From assembly GCA_910585815.1 (NCBI GenBank), contig CAJUFJ010000008.1:10152-74151 (forward strand): 64,000 nucleotides of DNA. Direction: 5' to 3'. Shown one piece after another: positions 25,090 through 33,118 of this stretch (position 1 is the stretch's first letter; every line of letters starts with the position of its first letter). The translations under genes were made by a program, and so were the position numbers. This DNA comes from an uncultured Oscillospiraceae bacterium. Lineage in GTDB: Bacteria > Bacillota > Clostridia > Oscillospirales > Oscillospiraceae. The notes under the pieces were generated by a model that ran no database searches, had not been told where the DNA came from, and worked only from the letters and a program-made list of their open reading frames with translations.

Positions 25090-27519
25090 TTACACCAGTC
25101 TCACGGTTACCTCGTCCCCCTGGGCGGAAACCTGGAGGGTGTCCCCCTTTTTCAGGCGGCCGGACAGCATCAGGTCGGCGGCGGGGTCCTCCACCAGGTT
25201 GGCGATGGCCCGGCGGAGGGGACGGGCGCCGTACTCCCGGCTGCTGCCCTTGCCGGCCAGAAGGGACACCGCCTCCTCCTCCACCGCCATGGCGATGCCC
25301 AGCTTGTCCAGCCGCTTCCGGGTCTCGGACAGCAGCTGGCGGGTGATGGCGTTGAGGGTCTCGCCGCTGAGGGGGTGGAAGACCAGGGTGGCGTCCAGGC
25401 GGTTGAGGAACTCCGGGGCGAAGGTGTTCCCCGCGTCGGACAGCACCGCCCGCTCCAGCTCCTCCCGCTCCGCCTCGCCCCCGGCGGCAAAGCCCAGCCG
25501 CTTCCCCTTGGCGAACCGCTGGGCCCCCAGGTTGGAGGTCATCACCAGCACGGCATTGCGGAAGTCGGTCTTCCGGCCCTGGGCGTCGGTGAGCACCCCC
25601 TCCTCCATCACCTGGAGGAGCAGGGACCAGATGTCGTGGTGGGCCTTCTCCAGCTCGTCCAGCAGCACCACCGACCAGGGCTTTCGCCGCACCCGCTCGG
25701 TGAGCTGGCCCCCCTCCTCGTGGCCCACGTAGCCCGGCGGGGAGCCGATGAGCCGGGATACGGTGTGCCCCTCCATATACTCGGACATGTCGAAGCGCAG
25801 CAGGGCCTCCTCGCTGCCAAAGAGGGCCCGGGCCAGAGACCGGCACAGCTGGGTCTTACCCACCCCGCTGGGGCCCAGCAGCAGGAAGCAGCCCACCGGG
25901 CGGCGGGGGTCCTTCAGCCCCAGCCGGCCCCGGCGGATGGCCTTCACCACCGTCTCCACCGCCCGGTCCTGGCCCAGGATGTGCCGGCGCAGGGCCTGGT
26001 CCAGGCCGGCCAGGGCCTTTTTGTCCGCCTCGTCCGGGTCTGTGACGGGCACCCCGGTCCACTGGGAGAGCACCGCCTGGATGTGGTGGGGCTCCACGGC
26101 AAACTGCCCCTGGCCCGACTGCCACCGCTGCCGCTCCCCCTCCAGCTCCCGGCGAAAATCCCGCTCCACGTTGCGCAGGATGGCCGCCTGCTCGAAGTCC
26201 TGGCGGCGCACCGCGTCGGCCAACTGGCGGCTAGCCTGGGACACCCGGCCCTCCAGCCGCTGGAGCTCGGGAGGCAGCGCCTTGCCTGACAGCCGGGCCT
26301 GGGCCGCCGCTTCGTCCACCAGGTCGATGGCCTTGTCGGGCAGGAACCGCTGGGGCAGGTAGCGGCAGGACAGGTCCACCGCCGCCTCCAGGGCGCTGTC
26401 GGAGATAATCAGGTGGTGGTGGGCCTCATACCGGCCCCGGAGGCCCTGCAAAATTTCCAGCGTCTCCGCCCGGGTGGGCTCCTTCACGGTGATGGGCTGA
26501 AAGCGGCGCTCCAGGGCGGCGTCCTTCTCAATATATTTCCGGTACTCGTCGATGGTGGTGGCCCCGATCACTTGCAGCTCCCCCCGGGAGAGGGCGGGCT
26601 TGAGGATGTTGGCGGCGTCGATGGCCCCCTCGGCGCTGCCCGCCCCCACGATGGTGTGGAGCTCGTCAATAAAGAGGATGATGTTCCCCGCCCGACGGAC
26701 CTCGTTGAGGACGTGCTTCAGCTTCTCCTCAAACTCCCCCCGGTACTTGGTGCCCGCCACCATGGCAGACAGGTCCAGGGAGTACACCCGCTTGCCCGTC
26801 AGGTGCTGGGGGGCGGTGCCGTCGGCAATGGCGGCGGCCAGACCCTCCACCACGGCGGTCTTGCCCACACCGGGCTCACCGATGAGGGCGGGGTTGTTCT
26901 TGGTGCGGCGGGAGAGAATCTGAATCACCCGCCCCAGCTCCTCCTTCCGGCCGATCACCGGGTCCAGCCGGCCCTCGGCTGCCATACGGGTCAGGTCCCG
27001 GGCGCACTGGTCCAGCTGACGGGTGTCGCCGCTGGGCCGGGGCTCGGGCTCCCGGGGTCGGGGCTTGGGGGTGGGGGCCTCCTCCCCGCCCAGGGAGGCG
27101 GACACCGAGCGGTACAGCCCCTCCCCGTCCACCCCGCAGTGGGCCAGCAGCCGAGAAGCCCCGTTGCCCTTGGCCCGCAGCAGGCCCAGCAGCAGGTGCT
27201 CGGAGTTCACCGCGTGCTGGCCCAGGCGGCGGCTCTCCTCCACCGCCCCCTGGATGGCCATGCAGCAGTTGGGGGTGAGGCCCTGAAAGCTGGACTGGGC
27301 GGGCACCCCCGTCCCCACCCGCTGGGCGATGGCGGAGCGCAGAGCCTGGCTGTCCGCCCCTGCCCGGCGCAGGGCCATAGCGGCGGGGCTGAACTCCTGA
27401 CCGGCCAGCCCCAGGAGCAGGTGCTCGCTGCCCACATAGCTGTGGCCCAGCCGGGCGGCGTTCTGCTGGGCCAGGCGTATGGCCCCCAGGGCGGTGGATG
27501 TGAATTGGCTGTCTGCCAT
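25090..27519 (-). CDS. clpC: ATP-dependent Clp protease ATP-binding subunit, ClpC type
   Basis: An 809-residue Hsp100 unfoldase with two N-terminal Clp repeats (1-145), Walker A motifs GEPGVGKT (204-211) and GPSGVGKT (539-546), a short UVR-like middle segment (about 415-455) typical of ClpC rather than ClpB, and an LGF tripeptide (665-667) where ClpP-docking loops lie. It should feed proteins to ClpP for degradation. The usual neighbours ctsR and mcsAB are absent, so control may differ from Bacillus. The ATG follows TGAGGTGA. Confidence 0.93.
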   Translation of the reverse strand: MADSQFTSTALGAIRLAQQNAARLGHSYVGSEHLLLGLAGQEFSPAAMALRRAGADSQALRSAIAQRVGTGVPAQSSFQGLTPNCCMAIQGAVEESRRLGQHAVNSEHLLLGLLRAKGNGASRLLAHCGVDGEGLYRSVSASLGGEEAPTPKPRPREPEPRPSGDTRQLDQCARDLTRMAAEGRLDPVIGRKEELGRVIQILSRRTKNNPALIGEPGVGKTAVVEGLAAAIADGTAPQHLTGKRVYSLDLSAMVAGTKYRGEFEEKLKHVLNEVRRAGNIILFIDELHTIVGAGSAEGAIDAANILKPALSRGELQVIGATTIDEYRKYIEKDAALERRFQPITVKEPTRAETLEILQGLRGRYEAHHHLIISDSALEAAVDLSCRYLPQRFLPDKAIDLVDEAAAQARLSGKALPPELQRLEGRVSQASRQLADAVRRQDFEQAAILRNVERDFRRELEGERQRWQSGQGQFAVEPHHIQAVLSQWTGVPVTDPDEADKKALAGLDQALRRHILGQDRAVETVVKAIRRGRLGLKDPRRPVGCFLLLGPSGVGKTQLCRSLARALFGSEEALLRFDMSEYMEGHTVSRLIGSPPGYVGHEEGGQLTERVRRKPWSVVLLDELEKAHHDIWSLLLQVMEEGVLTDAQGRKTDFRNAVLVMTSNLGAQRFAKGKRLGFAAGGEAEREELERAVLSDAGNTFAPEFLNRLDATLVFHPLSGETLNAITRQLLSETRKRLDKLGIAMAVEEEAVSLLAGKGSSREYGARPLRRAIANLVEDPAADLMLSGRLKKGDTLQVSAQGDEVTVRLV

Positions 27520-27689
27520 GGTAGCATCACCTCAGAATCAAATCTGCTACCATCATGCCCGGTTTTTTGCCGGTTTAGACACAGCCGCCCCGCCGGGCTG
27601 GGGAACGTCCGCCGGACAGGTACAGGTATACCCGGCGGACCCATCGGGATACGTCTCTGCAAAAAATTTGAAGCTCCAAAAATTAAGCA

Positions 27690-27717
27690 TTGCTTTTTTG
27701 AAAAAATGTGCTAGAAT
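27690..27717 (+). promoter_or_regulatory. Promoter of the ferredoxin gene
   Basis: TTGCTT (27690-27695) and TAGAAT (27712-27717), 16-bp spacing in a locally AT-rich stretch. Confidence 0.7.
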
Positions 27718-27750
27718 AGAGAGTACCATTTTAATGGAGGTGTACATATC

Positions 27751-27921
27751 ATGGCCTATGTTATTAGTGACGCTTGCATCAGCTGCGGTTCCTGCACTGA
27801 GGGCTGCCCCGTGGGCGCTATCGCTCAGGGCGACGACCACTACGTCATCGACGCCGGCGCCTGCATCGATTGCGGCTCCTGCGCTGGTACCTGCCCCATG
27901 GGCGCTATCTCCCAGGGCTAA
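27751..27921 (+). CDS. 2[4Fe-4S] ferredoxin
   Basis: A 56-residue clostridial-type ferredoxin with two CxxCxxCxxxCP cluster motifs (CISCGSCTEGCP and CIDCGSCAGTCP), each followed by the usual VGAI or MGAI turn. It is a low-potential electron carrier for anaerobic metabolism and could serve the activase encoded nearby, though that is only a possibility. GGAGGTG precedes the start. It is shorter than many gene-finder cut-offs. Confidence 0.96.
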   Translation: MAYVISDACISCGSCTEGCPVGAIAQGDDHYVIDAGACIDCGSCAGTCPMGAISQG

Positions 27922-27931
27922 TGACCAAAAA

Positions 27932-27962
27932 AACAGCGCCGGCTCGTCCGGCGCTGTTTTTT
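27932..27962 (+). terminator. Terminator of the ferredoxin gene
   Basis: An AACAGCGCCGG/CCGGCGCTGTT stem with a long T-run after it. Confidence 0.93.
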
Positions 27963-27998
27963 TATGGGTTTGTTCAATGCACTGCGGATAGGGATGCG

Positions 27999-28162
27999 AA
28001 AAAAGCCTTCCCCCTTCCAGGGGGAAGGTGGCACGGCCGGAGGCCGTGACGGATGAGGGTGCGGCGAGGTTAGCGCCCCTTATCGAAAGGACAGCGTCCC
28101 CGTCCCGCCCCCTCATCCGCCCCCTTCGGGGGCACCTTCCCCCCGGAGGATGGAAGGCTTTC
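27999..28162. repeat. Dispersed hairpin repeat, family D
   Basis: Left part AAGCCTTCCCCCTTCCAGGG with GGGGGAAGG, ending with CACCTTCCCC and GGAAGGCTT. It has the same plan as family A with different arm sequences. Confidence 0.7.
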
Positions 28163-28182
28163 CCTGCGGGGGACGAAGGGTT

Positions 28183-28431
28183 TTATTCGTCTGCGCTCTG
28201 AAACAGGCTCTCGATGGATACCCCAAGGACCTCCGCAAGCCCATAGAGCTCAATATCTGTTACAGTCCTCTGCTTATCTTCGATTCTTGAGATGGAGCCA
28301 CGGCAAATATAAATTGCCAGCGTTTCCAGTTTGTCCGACAATGCCTGCTGGCTCAGCTTTCTTTTGATTCGGAGCTCCTTCACCCGGCCCCCTACCATGT
28401 TCATGGCTTCTCCGTCTATAATTCTTGCCAT
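28183..28431 (-). CDS. XRE-family HTH regulator, 82 residues
   Basis: Single-domain regulator: an HTH (RKLSQQALSDKLETLAIYICRGSISRIE) followed by a short helical tail (LYGLAEVLGVSIESLFQS). The ATG follows AAAGGGG. It is divergent from the 86-residue gene at 28550, and two related palindromes lie between them, so it probably controls itself and that gene. An internal ATG (MNMVGG) is a possible later start. Confidence 0.83.
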   Translation of the reverse strand: MARIIDGEAMNMVGGRVKELRIKRKLSQQALSDKLETLAIYICRGSISRIEDKQRTVTDIELYGLAEVLGVSIESLFQSADE

Positions 28432-28443
28432 AATTTATTCCCC

Positions 28444-28512
28444 TTTGTCTTGACACGAGACAAAACTTAGGGTAAACTATGTCCAAGACGAACTTGTCCT
28501 ATGACAGGACAA
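28444..28512. promoter_or_regulatory. Two operator-like palindromes
   Basis: The site at 28444-28464 (arms TTTGTCT and AGACAAA) and the site at 28494-28512 (arms TTGTCCT and AGGACAA) have the same arm core around a TGACA-like centre. They lie between divergent genes and probably bind the XRE protein. Confidence 0.72.
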
Positions 28513-28549
28513 ACCAGAAATTTAACATCTCAATATATGGAGACAGTCT

Positions 28550-28810
28550 ATGAAAAATGATCCAATTCCCTTTTCCCCTTGGAACCTGACCGAGCCCCCC
28601 ATGCGCTGGAGCCTCGATGATGGGCTGATAAACGGGGTCATTGCGGCGGCGGTGTGGTCAGTGGGGCAGCGCCCGGGAGTATGGGGTAAGATGATGATAG
28701 CACTGGACAACGGCGTCCGAAACATGGAGGAGAACACCCTTGACGCCTTTTTCTTTCAGGCAATGGTGGACCGCCTCCTGGAGGAATTTCATATGCTGTA
28801 CCCCGATTAA
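28550..28810 (+). CDS. Hypothetical protein, 86 residues
   Basis: Small soluble protein (MKNDPIPFSPWNLTEPPMRW) with a Trp-rich N-terminus and helical remainder; family not recognised. TGGAGAC precedes the start and a terminator follows. Divergent position and shared operators suggest it is the target gene of the XRE regulator. Confidence 0.65.
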   Translation: MKNDPIPFSPWNLTEPPMRWSLDDGLINGVIAAAVWSVGQRPGVWGKMMIALDNGVRNMEENTLDAFFFQAMVDRLLEEFHMLYPD

Positions 28811-28813
28811 AGT

Positions 28814-28840
28814 AGCGCCGGAGCATCGGCGCTGTTTTTT
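28814..28840 (+). terminator. Terminator after the 86-residue gene
   Basis: An AGCGCCG/CGGCGCT hairpin followed by GTTTTTTG. Confidence 0.88.
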
Positions 28841-28887
28841 GCATCATCTTATCTAGTATTTAAAATTATATTTGGTCATATTTTATA

Positions 28888-28916
28888 TTGATAAACCTGC
28901 TGTTTTCGTATATACT
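28888..28916 (+). promoter_or_regulatory. Promoter of the hemolysin III gene
   Basis: TTGATA (28888-28893) and TATACT (28911-28916), 17 bp apart. Confidence 0.75.
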
Positions 28917-28964
28917 GTATTTAGAAGAATCGAAGCCCCGTCCCCCCGGAAAGGAGTGTGTCCC

Positions 28965-29699
28965 ATGCGTACCAATACATTAACCGCCAGCAGCCTGCCC
29001 GCCGCCTCTGTGGGAGCCGTCCGGCCCCGCCGCCGAGCGGAGGTCCGCGACCCCTACGACGGCCTGCGCCCCTGGTCGGCCATCACCCACGGCGCGGGCG
29101 CGGTACTGGCCGCTCTGGGCACCGCCGTTCTGCTGGTCCGGTCGGCCCTGCTGGGCAAGTGGCTGCTGTTTGGGCTGTTTGCCGTCTACGGCCTGTCCAT
29201 GATCTGCCTGTACACCGCCAGCACCCTCTACCACTGTCTCAACGTCTCCGTCCCCGGGCGGCTGGCCCTGCGGAAATATGACCACTGCTCCATCTACCTT
29301 CTTATCGCCGGCAGCTATACCCCCCTGTGCCTCACCGTCCTGCGGGAGGCAGGCGGCATCCCGCTGGTGATTGCCGTGTGGACGCTGGCCATCGCCGGGA
29401 CGGTGCTCACCATCGCCAAGCTGGCCATCCCCCGGTGGCTCACCAGCGCCATCTACCTGTTCATGGGCTGGCTGGCCATCTTCGCCATTGTTCCCATCTA
29501 CCATGCTCTGCCCCCGGCGGGCTTCTTCTGGCTGCTGACAGGCGGACTGCTGTATACCGTGGGCGGCGTGCTCTACGCCGTGAAGTGGCCAGGCCGGGAC
29601 AATCCCCGCTTCGGCTGCCACGAGATTTTTCACCTGTTCATCCTGCTGGGCAGCGTCGCCCACTTCGTCATGATGGACCGGGTGGTGCTTTGGCTGTAA
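28965..29699 (+). CDS. Hemolysin III family (PAQR-like) membrane protein
   Basis: A 244-residue protein with about seven membrane helices and the family's conserved pieces: PWSAITHGAGAVLA, YTASTLYH, KYDHCSIYLLIAGSYTP, and HEIFHLFILLGSVAHF near the C-terminus. The conserved Ser/His/Asp residues suggest a zinc-dependent hydrolase-like fold, and the cellular role is uncertain despite the name. AAAGGAG precedes the start at 28965. Confidence 0.92.
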   Translation: MRTNTLTASSLPAASVGAVRPRRRAEVRDPYDGLRPWSAITHGAGAVLAALGTAVLLVRSALLGKWLLFGLFAVYGLSMICLYTASTLYHCLNVSVPGRLALRKYDHCSIYLLIAGSYTPLCLTVLREAGGIPLVIAVWTLAIAGTVLTIAKLAIPRWLTSAIYLFMGWLAIFAIVPIYHALPPAGFFWLLTGGLLYTVGGVLYAVKWPGRDNPRFGCHEIFHLFILLGSVAHFVMMDRVVLWL

Positions 29700-29713
29700 A
29701 AAGGCTCACTCCC

Positions 29714-29860
29714 GTCTCGTAAATTCGGAAAAGCTCTAGAAATACCGGCCGGTACGTCCTGTAGGGCAGGGATTCTACCCCTGCCTATCCCCGTAAGGGG
29801 ATAAAAGGCAAGGGCAGAGCCCTTGCCCTACACGCGGCAGGTATCCTGAATTTATGAGAC
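29714..29860. mobile_element. MITE-like element, copy 1
   Basis: A 147-bp unit with imperfect terminal inverted repeats (GTCTCGTAAATTCGGA and TCCTGAATTTATGAGAC) and no coding capacity. The interior has palindromes of AGGGCAGGGATTCTACCCCT and GGGCAAGGG type. A second copy lies at 38496-38678. Confidence 0.75.
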
Positions 29861-29885
29861 GATCGTAAAAACCGCTCTGTCTCCC

Positions 29886-29913
29886 TTGACAAAGCGGCTG
29901 GAATCGGTATAAT
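29886..29913 (+). promoter_or_regulatory. Promoter of an antisense RNA
   Basis: TTGACA (29886-29891) and TATAAT (29908-29913), 16 bp apart. Nearly identical promoters drive the antisense RNAs at 45.6 and 57.1 kb. Confidence 0.85.
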
Positions 29914-29919
29914 AAAAAC

Positions 29920-30010
29920 AGAAGGGCGCTGCTGCATGGCAGTTAGCCCGGAGTTATAGCTAACAATCAGTTAGCCGCTCGGGTTGCAGCCGGGCGGCTA
30001 ACACGCGTCT
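29920..30010 (+). ncRNA. Predicted antitoxin RNA of the 30-kb type I locus
   Basis: The transcript would start near 29920 with ACAGAAGGGCGCTG, the same 5' tag as the RNAs at 45.6 and 57.1 kb. It runs into a large GTTAGCCGC/GCGGCTAAC hairpin (29970-30002) that overlaps the toxin 3' end. The toxin leader carries GCGC-containing segments partly complementary to the tag. The 3' end is uncertain because no long T-run follows. Confidence 0.65.
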
Positions 30011-30084
30011 ATGGTCATGACGTACAGAATGACCGCTAAGTACACCAAAATCTGGAGTATAGCAACTATACGCTTTTTCCACAT
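29998..30084 (-). CDS. Predicted type I toxin, 28-residue membrane peptide
   Basis: A peptide MWKKRIVAILQILVYLAVI with a following LYVMTIDAC tail: a positively charged start, then one hydrophobic helix. This is the form of small membrane-damaging type I toxins. A very strong GGGGGAGGTGGT site precedes the ATG, and a consensus promoter and leader of about 95 nt are upstream. A convergent antisense promoter is close. The sequence differs from the other toxins in this window. No family assignment is possible by eye. Confidence 0.68.
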   Translation of the reverse strand: MWKKRIVAILQILVYLAVILYVMTIDAC

Positions 30085-30184
30085 CCGCACCACCTCCCCC
30101 ATGTGAAATTTGCCGTGGGGAAATGGGCCAACCACCTTTTATACAACAGCGCGCCTTCGGCCTCTCCAGTTGAGAGGCGAAATA

Positions 30185-30214
30185 ATTATAACATGGCGGG
30201 GCTTTTTCTGTCAA
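30185..30214 (-). promoter_or_regulatory. Promoter of the 28-residue toxin
   Basis: On the minus strand, TTGACA (30214-30209) and TATAAT (30190-30185) with 18-bp spacing. Confidence 0.85.
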
Positions 30215-30219
30215 ACCCC

Positions 30220-30248
30220 TTGCCAAGCGCGAAAAAATAGGGTAAAAT
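30220..30248 (+). promoter_or_regulatory. Promoter of efp
   Basis: TTGCCA (30220-30225) and TAAAAT (30243-30248), 17 bp apart. It lies back-to-back with the toxin promoter. Confidence 0.65.
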
Positions 30249-30296
30249 AAGTCAGCTAAGCATATCTTATAGTTTATGTAATGGAGGATGATTCCT

Positions 30297-30869
30297 ATGC
30301 CTATGATTTCTGCCAGCGATTTCCGCAACGGCGTAACCTTCGAGATGGACGGCAAGGTTATGCAGGTGGTCGAGTTCCAGCACGTCAAGCCCGGCAAGGG
30401 CGCGGCCTTTGTCCGCACCAAGATGAAGAACGTCATCACCGGCGGCGTGACCGAGACCTCCTTCAACCCCACCGCCAAGTTCGAACAGGCCTTCGTGGAG
30501 CGCAAGGACATGGACTACAGCTACAGCGACGGCGACCTGTACTACTTCATGGACCCCGAGACCTTCGACATGATCCCCATCGGCAAGGACCTGCTGGGCG
30601 ACAGCTTCAAGTTTGTCAAGGAGAACATGACCTGCAAGGTGATGTCCTACAAGGGCAGCGTGTTTGGCGTGGAGCCCCCCAACTTCGTTGAGCTGGAGGT
30701 CACCGAGACCGACCCCGGCTTTGCCGGCAACACCGCCACCAACAACGTGCTCAAGCCCGCCACCCTGGAGACCGGCGCCGAGATCAAGGTGCCCCTGTTC
30801 GTCAACCCCGGCGATAAAATCAAGATCGACACCCGCACCGGCGAGTATCTGGAGCGCTGCAAGGCCTGA
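30297..30869 (+). CDS. efp: Elongation factor P
   Basis: A 190-residue EF-P with three beta-barrel domains. The domain I tip is HVKPGKGAAF, whose lysine is the residue that reaches the peptidyl-transferase centre. The final segment GDKIKIDTRTGEYLERCKA is canonical. It rescues ribosomes stalled on polyproline. Of three in-frame ATGs, 30297 is best spaced (9 nt) from GGAGG; 30303 would give the commonest MISASDFRNG start. Confidence 0.97.
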   Translation: MPMISASDFRNGVTFEMDGKVMQVVEFQHVKPGKGAAFVRTKMKNVITGGVTETSFNPTAKFEQAFVERKDMDYSYSDGDLYYFMDPETFDMIPIGKDLLGDSFKFVKENMTCKVMSYKGSVFGVEPPNFVELEVTETDPGFAGNTATNNVLKPATLETGAEIKVPLFVNPGDKIKIDTRTGEYLERCKA

Positions 30870-30883
30870 TTTTCCGCCATTTC

Positions 30884-30953
30884 GCAGGGGCGGATATCAT
30901 CCGCCCGTCACATTTTCAATGCTGTATCCGGGCGGCTGATAGCCGCCCCTACA
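30884..30953. repeat. Palindromic repeat pair, family B
   Basis: AGGGGCGGATATCATCCGCC, then GGGCGGCTGATAGCCGCCCC plus TACA, between efp and the next gene. Confidence 0.78.
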
Positions 30954-30982
30954 GGATTGTCTCTAAAATAAGGAGTAACATT

Positions 30983-31405
30983 ATGACTATTTCCGAGAAA
31001 GTCGCCTATCTGAAGGGCCTGGCCGAGGGGCTGGATCTGGACACCACCAAGTCCAAGGAGGGCAAGCTCATCTCCGTGATGATCGGCATTATGGAGGAGC
31101 TGGCCATGTCCGTGGAGGACCTGGAGGAGAACGCCCTCAACCTGGGCGAGGAGATCGACGTGCTGTCTGACGACCTGGCCGACGTGGAGGAGGTCGTTTT
31201 CGACGAGGACGACGACGCTGAAGATTACGACGACGACTGGTTTGAGGTGGAGTGCCCCACCTGCGGAGCCGACATCCTGGTGGATGACGACGCCCTGGTG
31301 GACGGCGAGGTGGAGTGCCCCTCCTGCGGCACCCGCTACGCCATGGAGCTCACCGACGACGAGGAGGAGGACGAGGACGGCGACAGCGAGGAGCCGGAGG
31401 CGTAA
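30983..31405 (+). CDS. CD1247-like zinc-ribbon protein
   Basis: A 140-residue acidic protein. The N-terminal helix pair (SEKVAYLKGLAEGLDLD ... GIMEELAMSVEDLEENALNLGEEID) matches the CD1247 N-terminal domain of Clostridia. The second half is a zinc ribbon with CPTCG and CPSCG, and the C-terminus is almost all Asp/Glu. Function is unknown. It follows efp in the same direction, as is common in the group, and ends at a terminator. Confidence 0.85.
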   Translation: MTISEKVAYLKGLAEGLDLDTTKSKEGKLISVMIGIMEELAMSVEDLEENALNLGEEIDVLSDDLADVEEVVFDEDDDAEDYDDDWFEVECPTCGADILVDDDALVDGEVECPSCGTRYAMELTDDEEEDEDGDSEEPEA

Positions 31406-31420
31406 ATCCTGTTATATTCC

Positions 31421-31446
31421 GGGCGGCCGTTTGGCCGCCCTTTTTA
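31421..31446 (+). terminator. Terminator of the efp operon
   Basis: A GGGCGGCC/GGCCGCCC stem with a GTTT loop followed by TTTTT. Confidence 0.9.
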
Positions 31447-31527
31447 AATTTTTTCCGCTCCCGGAAACTTTTTCCCAAAAGATTCGTCTATAAGGAATAG
31501 AAGCCTGAATAGGAAAGGAGAATCATT

Positions 31528-32925
31528 ATGAAGCGAATTCTCTCATTCGCCCTGGCCTGTGTGCTGCTGGCCGGCTGTTCCGGCCCGGGCGGGGCGTCTC
31601 AAAGCGGAGAAGGTACAAATACCAGTGGAGGGAAGGAGGCTGCTCCTATGAGCTACACCCTGTCTGAGCCCGTCTACCCGGAATTTCCCCAGCAGCCCCA
31701 GATGCCGGACGGGGGCGATCAGGAGGCGCTGCAAGCCTATCTGGACGCCCTTGGCCAGTATCACGACGCCCTGGCGGCCCTCCGGGGGGACAACCCCGGT
31801 CTCACCGAGGAGCACTGGAAGGTGCTGAACGACTTCGCTGCCAAAAGCGTCCCCCTGGTCCTGACGGAGCACACAGAGGAAAACGCCATTTTCTCCCCCC
31901 TGTCCCTGTGGTCCGCCCTGGCCATGCTGGCCCAGTGCGCCGGCGGGGACAGCCGCCGGCAGGTGCTGGACGCCATCGGCGCAGAGGACCCGGCCGCCCT
32001 CCAGAACCAGGTGGAGCACATCTGGCGGGCGCTGTACACCGACGACGGGGTAAGCTCCCTGATTCTGGCTAACTCCGTCTGGCTCAACAGCAATATGCAG
32101 GGGACCTACATCCAGGACACCCTGGACACTCTGGCCCAAAAATACTATGCCGGGGCCTACTCCGTCCCCATGGGGACGGACGGGGCCGATGCCGCCGTCA
32201 CCCAGTGGGTGAATGCGCAGACCAAGGGCCTGATTGGCTCCGACGCCCCGGTGGTCCAGACCGACACGCTGACCCTGGCCCTGCTGGTGTCCTCCCTGTA
32301 CTATAAAGCCGCCTGGCAGAACGAGTTTATGCCTGAGCGGACGGAGATCGACACCTTCACCGACGCCGCCGGGCAGGAGACCCAGGTGGACTTTATGCAC
32401 CGGACGGAGGACGCCAACTTTATCCGGCGGGAGGGCTATCAGGCCGCCCGGCTGTCCACCCACCTGGGGGAGATGGTCTTTGTGCTGCCCGACGAGGGGG
32501 TGTCCCCCGCGTCCCTGCTGAAAGAACCGGACTTCCTCTCCCGGCTGGAGTTCTACGGGGACGCTTGCATCTGGGGCGAGGTCCAGTGGTCGGTGCCCAA
32601 GTTTGACGTGAACTCCGACCTGGACCTGCTGGAGACCCTGGCCGCCCTGGGTATCACCGACCTAACCGACCCGGACAGGGCAGACCTGTCCGCCCTCACC
32701 GACCTGGACGCTTTCCTGTCCGACGCCAAACAGCTGGCCCGGGTGAAGGTGGACGAGGAGGGGGTGGAGGCCGCCGCCGTCACTATCATGATGGTAAAAA
32801 ATACCAGTTTGCCGCCCCAGCCCACCGAGGTGTGCGTCATGGACCTGGACCGGCCCTTCCTGTTCGTCATTCGGACCGAGGATGTGCCCCTGTTCGTGGG
32901 GATTGTGAATCAGGTACAGGCATAA
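31528..32925 (+). CDS. Serpin-family lipoprotein
   Basis: A 465-residue lipoprotein with lipobox LAGC (14-17), a linker to about residue 100, then a full serpin fold: NAIFSPLSLWSALAML, LANSVWLN, the VSSLYYKAAWQNEF strand, and the reactive-loop hinge VDEEGVEAAAVTIMM followed by DRPFLFVI. The small residues in the hinge indicate an inhibitory serpin that traps a serine or cysteine protease outside the cell. The likely target is a host or neighbour protease, and the cleavage residue cannot be fixed. GAAAGGAG precedes the start. Confidence 0.92.
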   Translation: MKRILSFALACVLLAGCSGPGGASQSGEGTNTSGGKEAAPMSYTLSEPVYPEFPQQPQMPDGGDQEALQAYLDALGQYHDALAALRGDNPGLTEEHWKVLNDFAAKSVPLVLTEHTEENAIFSPLSLWSALAMLAQCAGGDSRRQVLDAIGAEDPAALQNQVEHIWRALYTDDGVSSLILANSVWLNSNMQGTYIQDTLDTLAQKYYAGAYSVPMGTDGADAAVTQWVNAQTKGLIGSDAPVVQTDTLTLALLVSSLYYKAAWQNEFMPERTEIDTFTDAAGQETQVDFMHRTEDANFIRREGYQAARLSTHLGEMVFVLPDEGVSPASLLKEPDFLSRLEFYGDACIWGEVQWSVPKFDVNSDLDLLETLAALGITDLTDPDRADLSALTDLDAFLSDAKQLARVKVDEEGVEAAAVTIMMVKNTSLPPQPTEVCVMDLDRPFLFVIRTEDVPLFVGIVNQVQA

Positions 32926-32928
32926 AAA

Positions 32929-33036
32929 GGCCCCCTTGTGAAAGGGGGGAGGGCCACGAAGTGGCGGGGGGATTCCGTTTACAAGATGATGGAATCCCCC
33001 AGTCACCGCCTGCGGCGGTGCCAGCCCCCTTTCACA
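32929..33036. repeat. Dispersed repeat, family E, left part, interrupted by the IS
   Basis: GGCCCCCTTGTGAAAGGGGG and CACCGCCTGCGGCGGTG hairpins. The matching right arm continues after the IS at 34956-34974 (CACAAGGGGGGC), so the IS landed in this repeat. Confidence 0.8.
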
Positions 33037-33118
33037 TGAACTGCTCCAGTAAAAGCGGACAATAGACAAAAGTCCCCTGATGTAGGAAAATAAGAGCACT
33101 ACATCAGGGGGTAATTAT

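Noticed and set aside
27999..28162. Possible CRISPR array because of repeated hairpins
   Set aside because: There is no regular repeat-spacer pattern and no cas gene; it is one mosaic hairpin repeat.
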